Shown: in pieces, positions 32,957 through 41,999 of the stretch | Layout: each line of letters opens with the position of its first letter | How positions within the stretch are numbered: the stretch's first letter is position 1 | DNA from: Pseudomonas sp. RC10 | GTDB taxonomy: Bacteria > Pseudomonadota > Gammaproteobacteria > Pseudomonadales > Pseudomonadaceae | Assembly: GCF_038397775.1 (NCBI RefSeq) | Contig: NZ_CP151650.1 | Location: 1,488,001-1,552,000 of the forward strand | DNA length: 64,000 nucleotides | Direction: 5' to 3' | Translations under genes and position numbers: made by a program | Notes under the pieces: generated by a model | The model's input: the letters and a program-made list of their open reading frames with translations, nothing else | Database searches by the model: none | What the model was told of the DNA's origin: nothing

Positions 32957-34174
32957 TTAGCGAGCGGTTTCAACCGGGCTGCGCGCTGCCACGATGTCGA
33001 TCAAGAACGCGAGTGCAATGGCCCCCGTGCCGATCACGAACAGCAGCGCGTAGTTGCTGCCGCTGTAGGCGAACAGGTACGAAAAGCCGTACGCCGCCAC
33101 AGCCTGAAACAGGGCGAACCCCACCGTTGCGGTGCGCCACGCTGCAGCTTGCTGAGCCGGGTGGTGTACGAGCAATTCGTGCACGCGGCCCAATACCAAT
33201 GGCACCGTCCCGGTGACGAAAGCGCCGACCACGACACTCGACGCCATCAGCCAGGGTGTGCCGAGCCCCAGCGCGGGAATGCACACGCACACGCCTTCCA
33301 GAATGAACGACAGGCGCAGCGCCAGACCGAAGCCTACCCGGTCCGCCAACACCCCGGCGAGCAAAGGCCCGAGGGTCGCGCCAATGCCAAACAGCACCCA
33401 ATATTGCGCGCCGACTTCGAGCCCCTTATTCAGGCCATGGGCAACGAATGCCACCAGAAAAATCATGTGCGGCACCCAGCCCGCCGCGTTCAGCGCGTAT
33501 TCGGCGTACAAGGCTTTGAGTGTGGTGTTCTTCGATTGGCGAGGGTGATGAGTGGCGTTAACGGGCGTCGCTTCGTGCGTCGGCCAACCTTTCCAGGCGA
33601 GCGCCGTGAACACCAGACAAATCAGGCCCAGCCCCAGCCATGTCTGCTTCAACCCTTGCTGCAGCAAGAGCGGCACGAGTGTGCCCGACGCCGCGATACC
33701 GACACCGACGCCCATGAAGATGATCCCGCCCGCCAGCCCTCTCTTGGCGGGTGAAACATGGGCCAAGACGGCGGGCGCGGCCAACACCATCAACGCCCCG
33801 CCGGAAATCCCCGACAGCAGACGCCAAACAAAGAACCACACGTAGGAAACCGGAAAACCGCAAGCCAGAAACGCAACACTGGCGAGTAGCATCATGGCCC
33901 TGAGCGTGAAGGCTGTGGACGATTTGTCTGCCATTACCCGACCCGTCAGCGCGCCGATCAAATAACCCGCAAGATTGGCAGCGCCCAGATAGGCGGCCTT
34001 GGACGCATCGAACCAGCCCGCATCAATGATGGCGGGCAACAGAGGTGTATAGGCAAAGCGCGCCAGACCGATCCCGACCAGCGTCGCGAGAAACCCCGCC
34101 GCGATCCCCCATCTGGTGTTATGGGAACGATCTTGAGCCGTTGCAGCGAGGGAGGGTGCGTGAGCCTTTTCCAT
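32957..34174 (-). CDS. YbfB/YjiJ-family MFS transporter
   Basis: The 405-residue protein has 12 predicted helices and the YbfB/YjiJ signature near the start (GFLATLVGIGLARFAYTPLLPAIIDAGW) plus YLGAANLAGYLIGALTGR. Substrates of this subfamily are not well defined. It lies next to a LysR gene on the other strand and downstream of a second MFS gene, with an operator-like palindrome 82 bases before its start. Confidence 0.88.
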   Translation of the reverse strand: MEKAHAPSLAATAQDRSHNTRWGIAAGFLATLVGIGLARFAYTPLLPAIIDAGWFDASKAAYLGAANLAGYLIGALTGRVMADKSSTAFTLRAMMLLASVAFLACGFPVSYVWFFVWRLLSGISGGALMVLAAPAVLAHVSPAKRGLAGGIIFMGVGVGIAASGTLVPLLLQQGLKQTWLGLGLICLVFTALAWKGWPTHEATPVNATHHPRQSKNTTLKALYAEYALNAAGWVPHMIFLVAFVAHGLNKGLEVGAQYWVLFGIGATLGPLLAGVLADRVGFGLALRLSFILEGVCVCIPALGLGTPWLMASSVVVGAFVTGTVPLVLGRVHELLVHHPAQQAAAWRTATVGFALFQAVAAYGFSYLFAYSGSNYALLFVIGTGAIALAFLIDIVAARSPVETAR

Positions 34175-34255
34175 CTTCGTCGCCTGTTGAGTTCAGATGA
34201 GCCCACCCTACGCGCGACGTCGATATCTGGAGAAGCGAAAATAATGGATCGCGGC

Positions 34256-34272
34256 TATCTCTCTAAGAGATA
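34256..34272. promoter_or_regulatory. Operator-like palindrome before the YbfB-type gene
   Basis: TATCTCT and AGAGATA are perfect 7-base arms around CTA. The T-N11-A core fits a LysR-type box. It lies 82 bases before the start at 34174. Confidence 0.4.
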
Positions 34273-34300
34273 TCAGCAAGTGCCTGGTACGGCCGTGTGC

Positions 34301-35479
34301 TCACACGCAACGTGGCTCCGCTCGTGTGGTCACAAGTGGCCGAACCAGACTGATAAGTCCCAAACTGGCCATGGCTGCGCCGACCCAGAGGGGAGCCCGC
34401 AATCCAAACCCGGCATCAATGGCTGCGCCGCCCGCCCAACTGCCAAACGCCAGTCCGGCGGTGATCACCGAGGTGTGAAGGATGTTCACCAGCGCAGCGG
34501 GCTCTGCGGCATTCATCACGCGCGCCACCATGGCGGGGTTCAGTGCGACACCGGTTAGCCCGAGCGCAACGAAGCAGATCAGGTTCAGCCACTGGTGATC
34601 ACCTGCGAGCGCGAATCCCGTGAGGGTCAAGACCATCAGCCCAAGCCCCCAACCCGTGACCGGTAAAGTGTGCCGGTCCGCAAGGCGGCCCACGATCATG
34701 TTGCCGATCAGGTTCGCAACGCCATATAACGCCAGCAGAGGCGCCACGAAGCGCGGTGCGACCCCGACTTCCTGGATCAGGATGGGCGTGCAATAGCTGA
34801 ACGCAGCGAACGTTGCACCGATGATCAGGCCGCTGGTGAGATAGGCCGCCCACAGATGGCTGTTCTTCAATTCAGCCCACTGCTGGCCCAGTGTGGGTTC
34901 ACTGCCTTTGACACTGGAAGGCAAGCGACTGGCGGCGAGGGCCGTGCAGAGCAGCGCAAGGGCGACCACCAGCCATGAGCTCGCCCGCCAGCCGACATGC
35001 TGCTCGACCCACGTGGTTATTGGCACGCCGACGACGGGGGATAACATCAGCCCCGCCAGTACGACCGAGACCGCTTTGCCCCTTCGCTCGGGTGCCACCA
35101 GGCCCGCGCAGACCGTCATGCACAGCCCGATGCAGACGGCGCTCGACACCCCCATTACCACTCGCGCGACGGCCAGCACGAAGTAGCTCGGTGCGGCCGC
35201 CGCGAGCGCGCCCGCTGCCACATAACAGGCCAGCAACGTGACCAACGCCCGTTTGTTGCCGACGTTTCGCGACAACAAAAAAACCGTCACCGGCGGGCCA
35301 CCCAACGCCATCCCCAAGGCGTAGAACGCGATGAGGTTGCCGACTTGCGCAAGGCTCACCGAGAAGGCTTCGGCGAGCGAGGGCATCATGCCTGCCACCA
35401 TGAATTCGGCAGTGACCAGGGAAAAGATCGTGAGCCCTAACAGGTAGACGGTTGGAGGCAGTTTGGAGGGGCGGGACAT
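34301..35479 (-). CDS. MFS exporter, DHA1-like (AraJ/Cmr type)
   Basis: The 392-residue protein has 12 predicted helices; TM1 carries LGLTIFSLVTAEFMVAGMMPSLAEAF, and the TM2-3 and TM4-5 regions (ARVVMGVSSAVCIGLCMTVCAGLVAPERRGKAVSVVLAGL) are typical of sugar or drug efflux members such as AraJ. It is transcribed in the same direction as the YbfB-type gene 127 bases downstream. Substrate unknown. Confidence 0.87.
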   Translation of the reverse strand: MSRPSKLPPTVYLLGLTIFSLVTAEFMVAGMMPSLAEAFSVSLAQVGNLIAFYALGMALGGPPVTVFLLSRNVGNKRALVTLLACYVAAGALAAAAPSYFVLAVARVVMGVSSAVCIGLCMTVCAGLVAPERRGKAVSVVLAGLMLSPVVGVPITTWVEQHVGWRASSWLVVALALLCTALAASRLPSSVKGSEPTLGQQWAELKNSHLWAAYLTSGLIIGATFAAFSYCTPILIQEVGVAPRFVAPLLALYGVANLIGNMIVGRLADRHTLPVTGWGLGLMVLTLTGFALAGDHQWLNLICFVALGLTGVALNPAMVARVMNAAEPAALVNILHTSVITAGLAFGSWAGGAAIDAGFGLRAPLWVGAAMASLGLISLVRPLVTTRAEPRCV

Positions 35480-35679
35480 TAGACTTCCATCGGGAGAATA
35501 TGGCCGTTCACCCTAGGGAATAGAGCCTTCGCGGTCAAATACCCCTTGGGCATACGGTCATGCCAAACAAGGTCATTAGCGAGTAGTGGAGGCGTGGTTT
35601 CAGCCACCCGGCATATTGAGCCAGGCACGGCGAAGAGGGCTGGGAACGTGTGAACGTGGGAAGATGTGGCGTAGAAAAC

Positions 35680-35753
35680 TGGAGCGGGTAGAGGGAATCG
35701 AACCCTCAACTAAAGCTTGGGAAGCTTTCGTTTTGCCACTAAACTATACCCGC
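35680..35753 (-). tRNA. tRNA-Gly (anticodon CCC)
   Basis: On the minus strand a full cloverleaf is present: acceptor GCGGGTA paired with TACCCGC, D arm, anticodon stem AAAGC/GCTTT with loop TTCCCAA (anticodon CCC), T arm with GGTTCGATTCC, and an encoded CCA end. It reads Gly codon GGG. No integrase or direct repeat of its 3' end is visible nearby. Confidence 0.95.
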
Positions 35754-36014
35754 TTTTTTAGTACGTCTTTTTGCTCACGAGAGGAGGCCACTGTGTCGAA
35801 CCTTCATGTGAGCTTTCACGGGAGTCATGCCGTTTGACGACACCCGCTACCGACGCTTTCAGCGGCTGACTTTGTACCAGAAGCGGGCATTGAATTGAAG
35901 CGTTAAATGCCTTGTAGCGGAAATAGACGGGCATTGCGCAAAGGCTCGGGATTCATTCGCCAGTCGTGTAGAACGGTTGATGGCGAATGAATCCGATCCC
36001 GGAGACCTTCACGG

Positions 36015-36899
36015 TCAGATGGCAAATGCATGGTTCGACTGCACCTGTCGGTATTGTAGGCGGGTGGGTTCTGGGGCCGGAGTGAGAAAGCTCATCAGCG
36101 CGTTCTGGGATTCCAGGCATGCCGCTTTGTTTTCCATGTCCAGAAAATGCCCCGCGTTGTTGATCGTGGTGAAGTGGCAGTCGCGGATGTGGTTCGCGAA
36201 CAGTCGGGCGTCAGGCGCTGCGGTGTATTCGTCCCACTCGCCGTTCATGAACAGCACCGGCACATTGATGCGCTTGGCGGCTTTGATCTGGCCATGGGTG
36301 GTGGTGTCCAACACATGGTTGATGTGGTGGTGCATCTGCGCATACTCATGCAGGTCCAGTGAGCTGACGTGCCGATAGTTGAAGCGCTTGAACAGCGACG
36401 GCAGGTGCTTGCCGATGGTGCTGTTGATCAGCGTCCCGACTTCGTACCGGTCGAATGCGCCCAAATGCTGCTGACCCCGCGTGAGGTAGTCGTGCATGTG
36501 CTCGTTGATGACCGGCGAGAACGAGCTGATGACGGCCTTCTCGATACGCTTGGGCCGGTGTGCCAATGCCACCAGTGCCGCTGCGCCACCCCAAGAAAAC
36601 GACATGACGTGTTCGGCATTGAAGTGGTCGATCAGCTCCAGCAGGATCTGGCCTTCGACTTCCTTGGTCAGCGGTTTTTCGTGCACGTTGTGAGGCTTGG
36701 ATTTTCCCGCATAAGGTTGGTCGTAGAGCACGACGTTGAATTGCGGATGCAGATTGCGGACGGTTTGAGCGAAAGATGCTGTCGTGGCCAGTGAGCCGTT
36801 GACCATGACGATGGTCTTTTCGGCGGCATCTGCGCGATAGAACTCCGTGTAAACCCGAAACTGGCCCTGTATATCAAGCACAGCGATTTCTGGCCTCAT
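36015..36899 (-). CDS. rhlA: RhlA-type 3-(3-hydroxyalkanoyloxy)alkanoate (HAA) synthase
   Basis: RhlA joins two 3-hydroxyacyl chains from fatty-acid metabolism to make HAAs, the lipid part of rhamnolipids and themselves surfactants. The ATG giving MRPEIAVLDIQG is chosen because GGAG lies 8 bases upstream. The 294-residue alpha/beta hydrolase keeps MVNGSLATTASFAQ, the nucleophile Ser102 in SFSWGG, Asp223 in GEWDEYTAA and His251 in AGHFLDME, the same positions I recall for the P. aeruginosa catalytic triad. No rhlB or rhlC glycosyltransferase is in view, so the product is probably HAA alone, as described for P. syringae. No clear lux box or sigma54 site is seen upstream. Confidence 0.85.
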   Translation of the reverse strand: MRPEIAVLDIQGQFRVYTEFYRADAAEKTIVMVNGSLATTASFAQTVRNLHPQFNVVLYDQPYAGKSKPHNVHEKPLTKEVEGQILLELIDHFNAEHVMSFSWGGAAALVALAHRPKRIEKAVISSFSPVINEHMHDYLTRGQQHLGAFDRYEVGTLINSTIGKHLPSLFKRFNYRHVSSLDLHEYAQMHHHINHVLDTTTHGQIKAAKRINVPVLFMNGEWDEYTAAPDARLFANHIRDCHFTTINNAGHFLDMENKAACLESQNALMSFLTPAPEPTRLQYRQVQSNHAFAI

Positions 36900-37208
36900 A
36901 TCCATGTCTCCTGACGTTAAAACAGGTGTGCGCGCAACCACGTTGCACGAGTTTCGTGACAGGTAGGCAATGCCTTCAAAGGGGGCCCATGTCAGTCCGG
37001 AACGGTCTGGCCGACAGGTGTTGTTATTGGCGGGCGGTTTGCCGACCCGGTGCCTGAGGCGCCTGGAGCCGACAAAAGGTTTCTTGGAATACGTGCGTGA
37101 CTCTCCGGTCACATGGGGACCGACGGTTGGATTCAAGCAGCCGATCCGGGAACCCGCAAGTGCCGTTCGGGAATTGTCTTACACGATCTGCCGGGCGGTC
37201 GAAAGACG
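36900..37208. other. 309-base region upstream of rhlA
   Basis: I see no gene here. It contains a small palindrome GCAACCACGTTGC at 36934-36946, 35 bases before the rhlA start. An open frame covering it in the rhlA frame has no ribosome site or recognisable protein. No clear quorum-sensing box is apparent. Confidence 0.4.
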
Positions 37209-37901
37209 TCAGATGAGCTGAATCTCTTCAGCTGTCAGTGGGCGGTATTCACCGGGTAGTAACAGGGGATCGAGCACGAGCGGCCCCATGCTCTCGCGAT
37301 GCAAGCCCACGACCTTGTTGTCGAAAAAGCCGAACATGCGTTTCACCTGATGGTAGCGGCCTTCCATGATGCTCAGTCGCGCGTGATGAGCGTCGAGGAT
37401 GATCAGATCCGCTGGAAGGGTCGTCAGGTCTTCGAACGCGAAATAAAAGCCCTCGGTGAATTTCTCGACGTAATGCGCGCCGATTGCCTGTTCGGTTTCC
37501 ACGTAATAGACCTTGGGCAGTTTGGTGGTGGGCTCGGTCAGACGGCGCGACCATTGGCCGTCATTGGTGATCAGCATCAGGCCCGACGTATTGAAATCCA
37601 GACGCCCGGCAATGTGCAGGTCATGCTTGTCGGGTTCATGCAGCAAGTCCAGAACGGTGGGGTGCTGCGGATCGATCGTGGCGCTGACGCAACCGGGCGG
37701 CTTGTGCAGCATGAAATAGCGGGCGGGCTTGCCGATTTGCAGGGTGTCGTCGTCGACCATCACGTGATTGAATTCACGCACCTCGTGCAACGGATCCTTG
37801 GTGATCAGCCCATCGACCCTGACCCGACCCGCGAGCAGGGCCAGGCGCACGTCCTTGCGGCTGAAGCGGGGGAGGTTGCTGAGGAAGCGGTCGAGGCGCA
37901 T
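37209..37901 (-). CDS. rsuA: 16S rRNA pseudouridine(516) synthase
   Basis: RsuA converts U516 of 16S rRNA to pseudouridine. Start MRLDRFLSN is chosen because it matches the family N terminus; the frame extends 10 codons upstream. The 230-residue length equals E. coli RsuA (231). An S4 RNA-binding domain (about 1-50) precedes the synthase domain with the catalytic Asp in AGRLDFNTSGL and the motifs HKPPGCVSA and GRYHQVKRMF. The gene is monocistronic. Confidence 0.93.
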   Translation of the reverse strand: MRLDRFLSNLPRFSRKDVRLALLAGRVRVDGLITKDPLHEVREFNHVMVDDDTLQIGKPARYFMLHKPPGCVSATIDPQHPTVLDLLHEPDKHDLHIAGRLDFNTSGLMLITNDGQWSRRLTEPTTKLPKVYYVETEQAIGAHYVEKFTEGFYFAFEDLTTLPADLIILDAHHARLSIMEGRYHQVKRMFGFFDNKVVGLHRESMGPLVLDPLLLPGEYRPLTAEEIQLI

Positions 37902-38025
37902 GGCGAGTCGGCGTGCAGGAAAGGAGGGCATGTTATGTCAGGCGGGCCTGACGCTGAACCAGAGGCAACAAATTCATTTGCGAATGGGCGGTACAGCCGA
38001 CGCATCTGTGTCGCCTGATCCATCT

Positions 38026-38119
38026 TTCGCGAATGAATTCGCTCCCACATTGAGGTCTGTGTCAGACCGCAACTATCGCGGCGCCGTTGGACTCCTGTGG
38101 GAGCGAATTCATTCGCGAA
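38026..38119. repeat. Inverted pair of REP elements (GGGAGCGAATTCATTCGCG family)
   Basis: TTCGCGAATGAATTCGCTCC at 38026 onward faces TGTGGGAGCGAATTCATTCG at 38096 onward across a 46-base spacer. A degenerate third copy may lie at 37970-37985. Confidence 0.8.
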
Positions 38120-38134
38120 GGGGTTATCAGGCGA

Positions 38135-38356
38135 TCAACGTTGCGTGGTCATGACCTCTTCCACCAGCCCGGCGCAGCGCGGGCACAGGCAGGCCTTGTT
38201 CCTAATGTCGTCAGGCAACGCCGCCAGCACCGTAGGATCAATCGTTTCGGTGAAGCACCAGCAGGCCCGATCCGCCGTCCGGGGATCGGCCAGCGTGCAG
38301 CGATTGCTCTGGCCGCACACTGGGCAGATGTCAGCACTGTTAAACACAGGGTTCAT
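38135..38356 (-). CDS. Cys-rich CWC-type small protein, 73 aa
   Basis: The peptide has eight Cys, in ICPVCGQSNRC, ACWCF and ACLCPRC, the pattern of the Cys_rich_CWC family, likely binding zinc. It is cytosolic. Its ATG overlaps the stop of the upstream diguanylate cyclase (ATGA at 38353-38356), so it is translated together with that enzyme. Function is unknown; REP elements follow it. Confidence 0.75.
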   Translation of the reverse strand: MNPVFNSADICPVCGQSNRCTLADPRTADRACWCFTETIDPTVLAALPDDIRNKACLCPRCAGLVEEVMTTQR

Positions 38357-39834
38357 GCCGGTTCGGCCTCTTCGGTACAGACCCGATTGCGTCCGCTCTG
38401 CTTGGCGCTGTAAAGCGCCTGGTCGGCACGGGCAATCAGGCTTTGCAGGGTGTCGTCGGGGTGCAGCTCGGTCAGGCCCAAACTCACCGTGACTTGCAGG
38501 GCGGAACCTGTGAACACGTAGGTGTGCTGCTCTGCCAGCAGACGAATTTTCTCGGCGACGCGTTGGGCACCGCTGCTGCTGGTGTCCTTGAGCAGGATGA
38601 TGAACTCCTCGCCACCCCATCGGCAAATGATGTCACTGTCTCGCAAGCAGCGCCTGACATCGTCGGCAAAGCCAGACAACACTTCGTCGCCTGCGAGATG
38701 GCCGTGGGTGTCGTTCAGCCGCTTGAAATGATCCAGGTCCAGCAGCATCGCCGACAGCGCCTTTTGATCGCGGCGGCATTCGGCAATGGCACTCATCGCG
38801 ATCCGGTCGAAGCCCCGACGATTGGGCAGGCCTGTCAGGCTGTCGACCATGGCTTGTGTCTCGATGCGTACCTGAAAGCGGCGAACCACCCGGTTAAGCA
38901 GTACCAAGACCAGCAGCATCACGGCCAGACAGATCATCAGATTGAGATAAAGGGACTGGCGGATGTCGGTCAAAGCGCCGTCTTCACGCTTGTCGACGAA
39001 CAGGTACCAGTTCAGCTCCGGGATGTAACGCACGTTGAGAAAATGGGCGTCGCCCAGCGAGTCATATTGATAGCTGCCGCTCACCGGTTTGGGCATCTGA
39101 TTCAGCAGGTCCTTGAGGTCTGGAAGGTCGCGCAGCACCTGACCAATCTTCGCACCCTGCGGCCCGCCCCCGGCCCCTGTCAGCACCAGTCGCCCGAACG
39201 CATCGACGAAATACACGCTGCGCTGGTAACGCTCCTGATAGCGATCCATCAGCTTGATCACGGCGTCCACTGTCAAACCGACGCCTGTGGCCCCGATGAA
39301 GTTATCGCTGTAATCGAACACCTTGTAATTGATGAAAAAGGTCAGGTTGTCCTTGTTCGCAAGGTCTGGATCGACGTTGATTTCGTACGGCTCAGCCATG
39401 TCGCGCACCCGGTAATACCACGCATCGCGGGGCTCATCCGGGCGGATTTTTTTCAACACGCCTTTGGCCTGGTAATAAGTCAGGCTGTGGTTGGAGACGA
39501 AAAACGAGGTGTAGGCGCCGTAATGGTCCATCACCTCTTTCAGATAGCGGGTCATTTGCTGTGTGTCTTTTTCCCCAGCCACCACCCAATCGCGCACAAA
39601 CGTGTCGCGCGCCATCATCGACGAGATCAGCACCGGGCGGACGAGGTCTTTCTGAATCTCGGAATAAACCGTGTCGGACGTCAACGGCAGCTCGGTATTG
39701 ACGATGCTGTCGCGGATGGCATTGCGCGAGGCGATGTAGCTGAGCAGCGACGTCGCCAGAAAACCGCTCCCCAAGAGAATCACCAACGTCAACAGCAGGG
39801 AGCGTTGTGGATGGAGCGTGGAACGAAGGGGCAT
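38353..39834 (-). CDS. Membrane diguanylate cyclase with periplasmic double-cache sensor
   Basis: This should make cyclic di-GMP in response to a periplasmic signal. The 493-residue protein has TM1 (about 13-33), a dCache region (about 40-290, with DPDLANKDNLTFFINYKVFD), TM2 (about 294-315) and a GGDEF domain (about 325-490) with an intact GGEEF active site (407-411) and the inhibitory I-site RDSD (398-401) five residues before it. So it looks active and product-inhibited. It is coupled by a 4-base overlap to a Cys-rich small protein gene. Ligand unknown. Confidence 0.92.
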   Translation of the reverse strand: MPLRSTLHPQRSLLLTLVILLGSGFLATSLLSYIASRNAIRDSIVNTELPLTSDTVYSEIQKDLVRPVLISSMMARDTFVRDWVVAGEKDTQQMTRYLKEVMDHYGAYTSFFVSNHSLTYYQAKGVLKKIRPDEPRDAWYYRVRDMAEPYEINVDPDLANKDNLTFFINYKVFDYSDNFIGATGVGLTVDAVIKLMDRYQERYQRSVYFVDAFGRLVLTGAGGGPQGAKIGQVLRDLPDLKDLLNQMPKPVSGSYQYDSLGDAHFLNVRYIPELNWYLFVDKREDGALTDIRQSLYLNLMICLAVMLLVLVLLNRVVRRFQVRIETQAMVDSLTGLPNRRGFDRIAMSAIAECRRDQKALSAMLLDLDHFKRLNDTHGHLAGDEVLSGFADDVRRCLRDSDIICRWGGEEFIILLKDTSSSGAQRVAEKIRLLAEQHTYVFTGSALQVTVSLGLTELHPDDTLQSLIARADQALYSAKQSGRNRVCTEEAEPA

Positions 39835-40121
39835 GACCAGTCCGATTGAATAAGGGGTCCACTAGGCGAGACATGCTAGCCTGATGCCACACTGTTGCGC
39901 CATGGGCGCGTCACAGTTAGCGATTGGCCGTTTACAGAATGCAGTTGAATGCCATTTTTCAGAGGCTTCGTCATGCACTGTTGCAGGGCGCCGTCTGGCA
40001 GTTGGCAAGGGGATCGGGGCACTCGATGGGGATTTTGCAGTCTGATATTTCGTTCTCGGCAGTTTCGGGAACGCCGACCAGCGCCGCTGGTTTGAGCTCT
40101 ATCGCGGTCCAGGAGGCCGCT

Positions 40122-40634
40122 ATGTATCGACGAAGCTTGCTTACCGTGTTGATGACGTTGTCTCTCGCAGGTTGTTACGGAGGAGGCTATTACGAACAGG
40201 AAACCTACACGCAGCCCGTTTACAGCAGCGGATACGTGTATGACGGCTATCGGGCGGTAGGCCCGAGTGGCTATTCGGGAGGCTACGGCCCCTCTATCTA
40301 TTACTCGCCGCGTTATTACTCGGCGCCTCGCTATTACGCGCCGCCACCGCGTTACTACGGCCCAGGTCCTGGTTATGGCGGGCGTCCAGGCTACGGCGGA
40401 CGCCCCGGTTACGGCGGCGGGCACTGGAATGGCGGCGGAGGCGGTTACCATGGCGGTGGTTCAGGTTATCGCCCACCACCCCCACCTCCCGGCCCAAGAC
40501 CTGGCGGGGGAGGCTGGCATGGCAACCCCGGCGGCGGCCCCGGCCCTGGCAGACCGGGCGGCGGCGGCAACTTCCATCGCGACGGCGGGTTTGGTCGGGG
40601 TGGACACGACAGCCAAAGCGGTGGCAGCCGGTAG
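40122..40634 (+). CDS. Gly/Pro/Tyr-rich lipoprotein
   Basis: Start MYRRSLLTVL is set by AGGAGG 5 bases upstream. The 170-residue protein has a lipobox SLAGC (Cys18), a Tyr-rich section (SIYYSPRYYSAPRYYAPPPR) and a Gly/Pro-rich tail with repeats such as GYGGRPGYGG. It is low complexity and probably disordered on the outer membrane. Similar Pseudomonas lipoproteins exist but I know no function. A clear terminator follows at 40660. Confidence 0.75.
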   Translation: MYRRSLLTVLMTLSLAGCYGGGYYEQETYTQPVYSSGYVYDGYRAVGPSGYSGGYGPSIYYSPRYYSAPRYYAPPPRYYGPGPGYGGRPGYGGRPGYGGGHWNGGGGGYHGGGSGYRPPPPPPGPRPGGGGWHGNPGGGPGPGRPGGGGNFHRDGGFGRGGHDSQSGGSR

Positions 40635-40659
40635 AAGCAGCCACGAGCCTTAAGCTTCA

Positions 40660-40688
40660 AGCACGGTCGAGGTGGCCGTGCTTTTTTC
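40660..40688 (+). terminator. Intrinsic terminator of the Gly-rich lipoprotein gene
   Basis: AGCACGG (40660-40666) pairs with CCGTGCT (40676-40682), followed by a run of T to 40687. Confidence 0.85.
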
Positions 40689-40723
40689 TTGTCGCTCGAA
40701 ACTCCCGGCTCGTTGCTGTTTCT

Positions 40724-41836
40724 TCAGTATTCGGAGAGATCCGCCAGCGGATGCCGTCCTTCCCACGCCTTTTCGAAATGTGCCTCCACCACCGCCAGTG
40801 GAATGCTGGCGATGTCCTGCCAGTGCCAGTGCGGCGTGTGATCCTTGTCGATCAACCGCGCGCGCACGCCTTCGGCAAACTCGGGATGACGACAGCAGTT
40901 GAGGCTCATGCTGTATTCCATCTGAAAGACTTCAGCCAGCGACATGTGCCGCGCACGCTGGATCTGTTCCCACACCAACAACGCCGTCATCGGACAGCCT
41001 TCGGTCAGCGTCTTCGCAGCCTTCGCCAGCAGCGCGTCCTGCGAATGCAATTGATGCTTGAGCGCATTCCACGCACAGATCGCGTCGCCTACATCCAGCC
41101 ATTCGTCGATCTGCTGCCGACGGGGTAGCCATTGCGCGGGAGGCAATTGCTCTGTCGCCTCCTGCTGGAGCGCCTTGAACAAGCTGTTGAGCTGAACGGC
41201 GGTCTGTTCCTGCCAGTTCAGTTGCAACAGGCGATCAATCATTTCTTCCTGCTGATCGTCCAGCAGAAAACGGTCCGCAAGGTCCAGGTCCAGTGCGTCG
41301 CGGCCATTGATGTGCGACCCCGTCAGCCCCAGAAACAGCCCCAGTTTTCCGGGCAGCCGCGACAGAAACCAACTGGCGCCGACATCCGGGTACAGGCCAA
41401 TGTTGATCTCCGGCATGGCGAGTCGGCTGCTCGGCGTGACCACGCGAATGCTGGCGCCCTGCAGCAAGCCCATGCCGCCGCCCAACACGTAGCCGTGGCC
41501 CCAACAGATGACCGGTTTCGGGTAGGTGTGCAGCGCGTAATCCAGTCGGTATTCAGCGGCAAAGAACTGCGCTGCCAAGGGTGGGACTTTTCCCGGTTTG
41601 CCGTGAGCCGCTTCGACCAACGCCCGGACGTCACCGCCCGCACAAAAGGCTTTCGCGCCATTGCCTCGCAGCAATACACAGACGACTTGCGGGTCGCTGG
41701 CCCAGACGTCGAGCCTATCTTGCAGTGCCAGAATCATCGGCAGCGACAGTGCATTCAGTGATTTTTCAGCGTCCAGCGTGGCAATGCCCAAGCGGGCGCC
41801 GTCGGTTCCGGTCAGCTCTTCGAATTGCAGATTCAT
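40724..41836 (-). CDS. Enoyl-CoA hydratase/isomerase family, 3-hydroxyisobutyryl-CoA hydrolase-like
   Basis: Start MNLQFEELTG is set by GAGGT 4 bases upstream. The 370-residue crotonase-fold protein has the oxyanion-hole motifs CAGGDVRALVEAA and GHGYVLGGGMGLLQG and the C-terminal half typical of 3-hydroxyisobutyryl-CoA hydrolases (CCRHPEFAEGVRARLIDKDHTPHW). That enzyme acts in valine catabolism. The neighbours are unrelated to that pathway, so the precise substrate is not confirmed by context. Confidence 0.87.
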   Translation of the reverse strand: MNLQFEELTGTDGARLGIATLDAEKSLNALSLPMILALQDRLDVWASDPQVVCVLLRGNGAKAFCAGGDVRALVEAAHGKPGKVPPLAAQFFAAEYRLDYALHTYPKPVICWGHGYVLGGGMGLLQGASIRVVTPSSRLAMPEINIGLYPDVGASWFLSRLPGKLGLFLGLTGSHINGRDALDLDLADRFLLDDQQEEMIDRLLQLNWQEQTAVQLNSLFKALQQEATEQLPPAQWLPRRQQIDEWLDVGDAICAWNALKHQLHSQDALLAKAAKTLTEGCPMTALLVWEQIQRARHMSLAEVFQMEYSMSLNCCRHPEFAEGVRARLIDKDHTPHWHWQDIASIPLAVVEAHFEKAWEGRHPLADLSEY

Positions 41837-41999
41837 CGTGACCTCATGTTTGTGGGACAGGTGTCTATCCAGGCTGTGAGTCTCCCGGTTGACGGGAAGT
41901 TGCACAGGGTCGATGCAGTGGAGTGTAGGAAACCCCCGATGCGCTGCGCTGGAAATAATTGGCCACAGCCCCTAAAGTCCGCGCATTGATTTTCCGGAT

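Noticed and set aside
35680..36014. Genomic island attached at tRNA-Gly
   Set aside because: No integrase, no direct repeat of the tRNA 3' end and no change in gene style that would define an island boundary.
36900..37136. N-terminal extension of RhlA by 79 residues
   Set aside because: The extension lacks a ribosome site and similarity to RhlA; the internal ATG with GGAG gives the normal 294-residue protein.
38443..39849. 468-residue plus-strand frame opposite the diguanylate cyclase
   Set aside because: Antisense to a protein with TM, cache and GGEEF motifs in order.
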